DNA of 64,000 nucleotides from Labia minor (Eukaryota > Arthropoda > Insecta > Dermaptera > Spongiphoridae), in assembly GCA_963082975.1 (NCBI GenBank), contig OY720347.1, positions 15,296,225-15,360,224 on the forward strand, written 5' to 3'. The notes beneath the pieces are model-generated. The model ran no database searches and was not told the origin of the DNA. It was given only the letters and a program-made list of their open reading frames with translations. Positions 59,412 through 64,000 of the stretch are shown piece by piece. Within the stretch, counting starts at the first letter, position 1; every line of letters begins with the position of its first letter. A program made the translations under genes and the position numbers.

Positions 59412-59515
59412 TAGTGATTCTCAACCTGGGCGATAGTATTTTTGGGGTGCGAAATTTCAACTCTTAAAAAAAGGTAAGATGATTTTGCGATCAGGTTCTG
59501 AAACTTAGAGTATAT
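59412..59515 (+). repeat. hAT-like MITE, left half
   Basis: TAGTGATTCTCAACCTGGGC at 59412 and AAAAAAAGGTAAGATGATTT match the element at 45661. The right terminus is absent. Confidence 0.5.
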
Positions 59516-59598
59516 GAAAAAATATACAAAAGAACTTAAACTTCAATAGTAACTTATATAAATAAATATAATATAAAATTGTAAATATAATATTTTGA

Positions 59599-59888
59599 AG
59601 GCGCCATTGGGAGTGTGGGAAGCGAACCTGCCTCACATTCACATAGTCCCGGGTTCAAGTCCCGTGCCTGGCAAGGGAATTTCCCTAGATGGGGTTTATG
59701 GGACGGAGTCAACCCAGCCTCTGGGAACAACATTGGGGAAAAGCTACTTTATAGCGCCTCCGATCAAGAAAATCAAGGTAAAGGTTGAGAGGACCCGTTC
59801 TACTGATCATAGGACACCTCATTGATATTACCGGCTTGATAGGCGTTGTCCTTGCGCAGGACGTACAAAGTCAGAGGTTTCTTTTTTT
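59599..59888 (+). repeat. tRNA-derived SINE, best copy
   Basis: Begins AAGGCGCCATTGGGAGTG. The B-box region reads CGGGTTCAAGTCCCGTGCC. The body matches 35581 (GATCAAGAAAATCAAGGTAA, ACTGATCATAGGACACC, TTGATAGGCGTTGTCCTTGC) and it ends AAAGTCAGAGGTTTC plus a T run. The A-box is less perfect than in the 35581 copy. The 76-codon frame at 59595 is inside the SINE. Confidence 0.8.
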
Positions 59889-60389
59889 AAATATAATATT
59901 TTAATAAATCTTTCGATACAATAAAAAAAAAACGAAAATAAAATTTCACTCTGCTTCATTATTTTACCACGATAATATATTGTAATTGTAATATTGTCAT
60001 TTGTCAACTTTATCGTGAGGTTTCTTTATGGTTCGGCGTCTTTTGCCGAGACACCATCTACTCCCAGCTCTCTATATAATTAAATAATAATGATAGACGT
60101 TGGTTTGTTCAAATAGATTAAATTAAAATAATAATATACTAATTGATTACGAATTATAGTCATACACTTGTGTCTATAAGTACTCATTAAAGAAGTATTC
60201 GTGGGATATGAAAATTCAACAAAAATCCGACAGTAAACATATCCATTCATCGTATCTCGAAAAGGATTAAGATTCTTGACACCATATGATTGATTGGACA
60301 TGAAATGCTGAAATGTCAGTTATTCTGTGATAAAATATTATATTATTAGATGATTTATACATTTACGTATAGGAAAAGAATAGCCAATA
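59889..60389. other. Spacer
   Basis: AT-rich, with a slightly balanced stretch at 60000-60070. The 73-codon minus frame at 60301 has no recognised domain. Confidence 0.35.
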
Positions 60390-61217
60390 TGAGGTTTGTT
60401 CAAAGGAAAAGATGAATTTTGAATTATTTCGAAAAGTATTTATTTATTCATCAATATCCATTTTGTCTCCTTTAAAGTAATTCCCCTCAAATATAATGCA
60501 CTTATGCCAGCGGTACTGTCAATTGTCAAAGCACTTCTGAAATGCGCTTTTCGGTATAGCCATCAGCTCCTTCCACGATTTCTACTTTATCTCATCAATT
60601 GTGTCAAAACGTTTTCCTTTCATTAGTTTCTTCAGTTTTGGAAATAGGAAAAAGTCACAGGGAGCCAAATCGGGTGAATACGGTGGTTGAGGCATGATTA
60701 CAGTGTTGTTTTTGGCCAAAAAACAAGCAATGATGTGTGAGCTGGTACATGCAACAATTCATTCCTAAAACATTCGAGAAAATTGCATGACATGAACCAA
60801 TTGAAATGTCAACATCCTCTGCAACTTCCCTAATAATGATTCGACGATTTTCCTAAACCATTTTGTTTCGTTAATTTCTTCCCTTGTTGCAACTCCAGGA
60901 CGCTCATTGTCATCAACATCTTCTCGGCCTTCTGTAAAGAGCTTGTACCATTTATAAAAAAATTTTTGACACAAAGTAGACTTGCCTAACACTCAACACT
61001 ATTCTATTTTTAACGCAAAATTTAATGCAGATTCTTTGATCCATTTTACTAAGTAAAAAATCGAAGAACACACAAAAACGTCAGTTGTCAAAAACAAAAT
61101 ATTAATCCAAAATGACTGATAATGTCAACATATGAGAAACATATGTCTACCAACATAACAAAAAAAAAATTCGATAATCAAATGTACACTGCCAGCGAAA
61201 GTTCAAAAATCACCTTA
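60390..61217 (-). mobile_element. mariner element, internally deleted
   Basis: TGAGGTTTGTTCAAAGG at 60390 and the inverted AAGGTGATTTTTGAAC at 61217 are diverged TIRs with TA outside both. Between them is a transposase gene with its two ends kept and its middle lost (next entry). At 828 bases it is well short of the usual 1.3 kb. Confidence 0.8.
60444..61044 (-). pseudogene. mariner transposase, N- and C-terminal pieces
   Basis: The minus start at 61044 reads MDQRICIKFCVKNRI. After a frameshift it gives FYKWYKLFTEGREDVDDNER-PG, the mariner linker motif, then IIIREVAEDVDISIGS, the second helix-turn-helix. The next recognisable block near 60700 is VIMPQPPYSPDLAPCDFFLF (a P-Y-S-P-D-L-A-P catalytic region with its last acidic residue). 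Then come PKLKKLMKGKRFDTIDEIK and the end EGNYFKGDKMDIDE before the stop at 60444. About 400 bases of the catalytic core between these blocks are deleted. Not functional. Confidence 0.8.
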
Positions 61218-61868
61218 TATTTTAGACTATTTAGAGATCGATTAATAATTATTTTAAGTTTTGTGAGAATTATACTCTAACAGAATCTTTGTAAAATTGA
61301 ACGACGAAACCAAAGCAAAGATTATATATTCTTACTATAAATACTTACTATATAACTTAAAAAATTATTTTATTTTATATTTATAAATAATATAGATTGT
61401 TATATAGTAAGAATTAATATTTTGAATTATTTAAAATAAAGTGAAATTTTATAAAATATCAATATTTTGCATTCTATCATTAACAGATATAATTAAATGA
61501 ATCCATTAGTTATATATTTCTATTTGGTAACATGTATGGTCTTTTTTTAAATGAATCCAGAATGTATTAATTAACATAACATAACATAATTAATAATGTA
61601 GAATATGTCATATCCTAAAAAAAAATTCCATAAGTAATGAGATTATCAATTAAATTAATTTATGGATGTATACTGAAAATGAACACACAATTGTAATGTA
61701 ATTTTTGATTATTCTTTTCTTTAATTAATAATTTGGCGGAAGAATGACCCAAAAGATAGAATTGATTTATGAAGTTGCTTTCACATTAATAGAGTTTTTT
61801 TTTCTTTTTTTCTCAACTCCCTTTGACGATTTATTGGACATTTTAAAATTAATTCCTATCTCTATGGA

Positions 61869-61907
<39 letters not shown>

Positions 61908-62758
61908 AATAAATTTCATCGTGCCTTGAAAAGAAATTAATAAATTACTGGAGTATATGACTATCAAAAGGACAGGGATCGGGCATATTGATCAAAATAA
62001 TGCAAAAGCAATGTCTGTGGAAGGTTTTTTTTGGCCTCAGCAATGAATGGAAGATTGCAAATTGAGTGATCGATTCGAGATGAGGGTCATCGAAGGGAAT
62101 GAATATGGAAATGAGAGCAAGTCGATCAGCACAAACACAAACGAATCAGCCACAAACTCAAGTAAAAGGATCCGGTTTTTTTTACATAGAGATACAATTA
62201 ATTGCTTTCGTTCTTGAAAAAGAACTTTGTACCTTTTTTTTCCCTCAAACTAATTTTAAGAATAGAAAATAAAGAGGATATCCACCAAATATTCTCTAAA
62301 TGAATCATTTCTTATACTTTTTTTCTTAAGACAACTTGAAGAATGGAATTTATTTAATGTTTAAATTTGTTTAATAGTCCACTAAATCAATCAGCAAGCC
62401 GATTATAAGATTATCCACTGTCGTCAAAGAATGAACAAAAGTAAAAACAAAACAACAAATCAAATAAACGATAATCTTAAAAGTTTACTAATAGAAAAGT
62501 TAGCTATATTTTTTTTTCTTTTTTTATATAAAATAAATTAAATAATTAATTTATATATAAAATAGAAATAAAATATTTCAAAACCAGTGAGATTACGAAT
62601 ATTTACAAATTAAGATAAAAATTTATATACTACATATATAATTTAAAGTAAATATTCATTTTGTATTAAAATTATAGTACCGTGTATCTCTTCAAAATAA
62701 AATTAAAATAACAAGCTTAAAATATTGGATTGGCTAACATCTTGCATTCGAATATCAT
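61218..62758. other. AT-rich DNA with one balanced island
   Basis: (TA)n at 61873-61905. The island at 61970-62180 is less AT-rich (GATCGATTCGAGATGAGG, AGTCGATCAGCACAAAC) with no long frame. Possible conserved non-coding element. Confidence 0.35.
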
Positions 62759-63026
62759 CAGTGATGTATTGGTAAAATAAGAAGTAAGGGAACGCATAGT
62801 GCGAGAAAAAAAAGTCATATTTTCAGCAAACTATTTTTTTTCCATACACGTTTTATATTTTTTCTTATTCTTACTATACAAAATACTAACGAACACAAAA
62901 AAAGAAATTCTAGTAGTAGATTTAAGTAAGAGTTGTCGGGACATGAAAAAGTACTAAAACGCGTTCCGGTTCTGAAAAAAGGTAAGGGAACGTCGTTCCC
63001 CGCGTTCCCCTCCCAATACACCACTG
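62759..63026. mobile_element. hAT MITE with perfect 8-bp duplication
   Basis: CAGTGATGTATTGGTAAAAT at 62759 and the inverted CAGTGGTGTATTGGGAGG (ending 63026) are hAT-type TIRs, followed on both sides by GGGAACGC words. The octamer AATATCAT occurs exactly at 62751-62758 and 63027-63034. There is no coding capacity. The 69-codon minus frame at 63024 is internal. The perfect duplication suggests a fairly young insertion. Confidence 0.85.
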
Positions 63027-63265
63027 AATATCATTAATTAATATTTTGCTCTTATACAATCTTATTCCTTCATCTTAATATAACAAAGTTAAACATAATC
63101 GTTGAAAATAAAAAAAATCTATTATACGCTCAATTATGACAATGGTATATCGTATTAAAAAATAATTAATTCATAAACTTCTTAAATCAAAATTAATATC
63201 AAAGAATTAATTGCAAATTTTGATTCATAATTGATTGAAAAATAATTAAATATTAAATTATACAT
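63027..63265. other. AT-rich spacer
   Basis: No feature recognised beyond the right copy of the 8-bp target duplication at its start. Confidence 0.4.
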
Positions 63266-63922
63266 TTTTTACCGACCGACGATAGTAAGGGAGGTATTGT
63301 TTTCACACCAAATTTCACATGTGGAGATTTTTACATATCTCCAGGAATCATGCATTTTCTAAACAGAAAAAAGTATTTTTAGCATGATGTCTGTCCGTCC
63401 GTCTGTCCGTCTGTCCGTCTGTCCGTCCGTCCGTCCGTATAGATGTGTACAGCCTGAACGGCTCAACCGATTTTGATGAAATTTGGTATATTTACTTAAT
63501 GCATCAGTGGGATGAATTGATCAACTTTTGGTGCAAATCCGGAAACCGGAAGTGGTAGTATTAGCGATCGACGATAGGAAGGGAAGGGTTATTTTCACAC
63601 CAAAGGAGATTTTTTTATATATCACCACGAATCATGCACTTTGTATTGGTTTTATCCTCGAGAAAAATCATATTTATTAGTTTTTTCTTGATTTAAAATT
63701 ATATGACGTCATCCAGCCATTCATGACGTCACAGCCTGGTCTTGCATATATATTATAAATAAAATAAAATTAAAAATGTTTATATTTATTATTTATGTAT
63801 CCATATCTGTTTTTTATTACATTAATAGATATATGAAAATTATTTGAAATTGTTTCTGTAGCTGGAAATTAATTTATTTCAAACAGTCCGTCGGTTCGGA
63901 CCTGGCCACAGGTCAACTTATT
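63266..63922 (-). repeat. Family B element, full length
   Basis: TTTTTACCGACCGACGATAG to GGCCACAGGTCAACTTATT. The minisatellite at 63390-63438 is the longest of the family in this window (CCGT and CTGT units). It shares a short internal loss after TTTTCACACCAAA with the copy at 34003. Confidence 0.9.
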
Positions 63923-64000
63923 CATTGTTGCATTGAGTAGGACTGATTCCCCTAGTCCGACAGACACAATGTCGATTTTTCATAGGGCGTCAGCCTCGAA
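63923..64000. other. Right edge, less AT-rich
   Basis: The final 78 bases (GACTGATTCCCCTAGTCCG, AGGGCGTCAGCCTCGAA) are more balanced in composition and may start another feature cut by the window end. Confidence 0.3.

Noticed and set aside
1..64000. A previously undescribed gene system (defence, biosynthetic or similar)
   Set aside because: There are no clusters of intact genes. Everything coding is a transposon remnant or an isolated exon, so the unusual content is structural (repeat architecture) rather than a new multi-gene system.

Overview
This window looks like animal, probably arthropod, nuclear DNA. It is very AT-rich by eye (about three quarters A+T), has no prokaryote-style gene packing, and is full of decayed transposons, microsatellites and spliced-gene signals. 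The arthropod guess rests on the element types and is only an inference. I find no operons, CRISPR arrays, phage genes or complete protein-coding genes. Most open frames are chance frames or transposon debris.

Host gene content is sparse. The best host exon is on the minus strand at 28251-28475. It is 225 nt, has AG/GT borders and phase 1-1 introns, and encodes a sushi (CCP)-like module. Weaker exon candidates lie at 37998-38142 and 39866-39995. Short islands of higher GC and unique-looking sequence are scattered through the AT-rich DNA (for example 1010-1330, 11170-11400, 12780-12960, 19730-20160, 40328-40546 and 51740-52070). Their spacing suggests the long introns or flanks of a large gene with conserved regulatory DNA.

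The mobile DNA, left to right: a 4.65-kb Harbinger-type element (2172-6826) with TAA target duplications, a MADF-like exon, an opposing transposase N-terminus, and a roughly 3.4-kb palindrome built from 308-bp tandem units. Then hAT-like elements (6925-7790, 9269-9700, 45661-45911, 59412-59515, 62759-63026), an RTE-type LINE (7960-9240), mariner remnants (13229-13655, 21001-21431, 33362-33579, 38817-39321, 60390-61217), and Helitrons (14052-15820, 16108-16815, 54862-55715). There is also a pol III tRNA-derived SINE (35581-35860, 46306-46530, 59599-59888).

Two abundant non-coding families, here called A (nine copies or fragments) and B (six), dominate. Each begins AATAAG(C/T)TG and ends GTAAAAA. 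Each has a family-specific subterminal inverted repeat, and they share an internal module ending in a microsatellite. This resembles Helentron-associated (HINE/DINE-1-like) elements. Nested insertions give a relative history: B is younger than A (23731-24935) and younger than palindromic family D (52491-53525). The most interesting signals are the Harbinger/palindrome composite, the shared A/B architecture, the rearranged B copy inside A, Helitrons that dispersed with a LINE tail on board, and the sushi exon.
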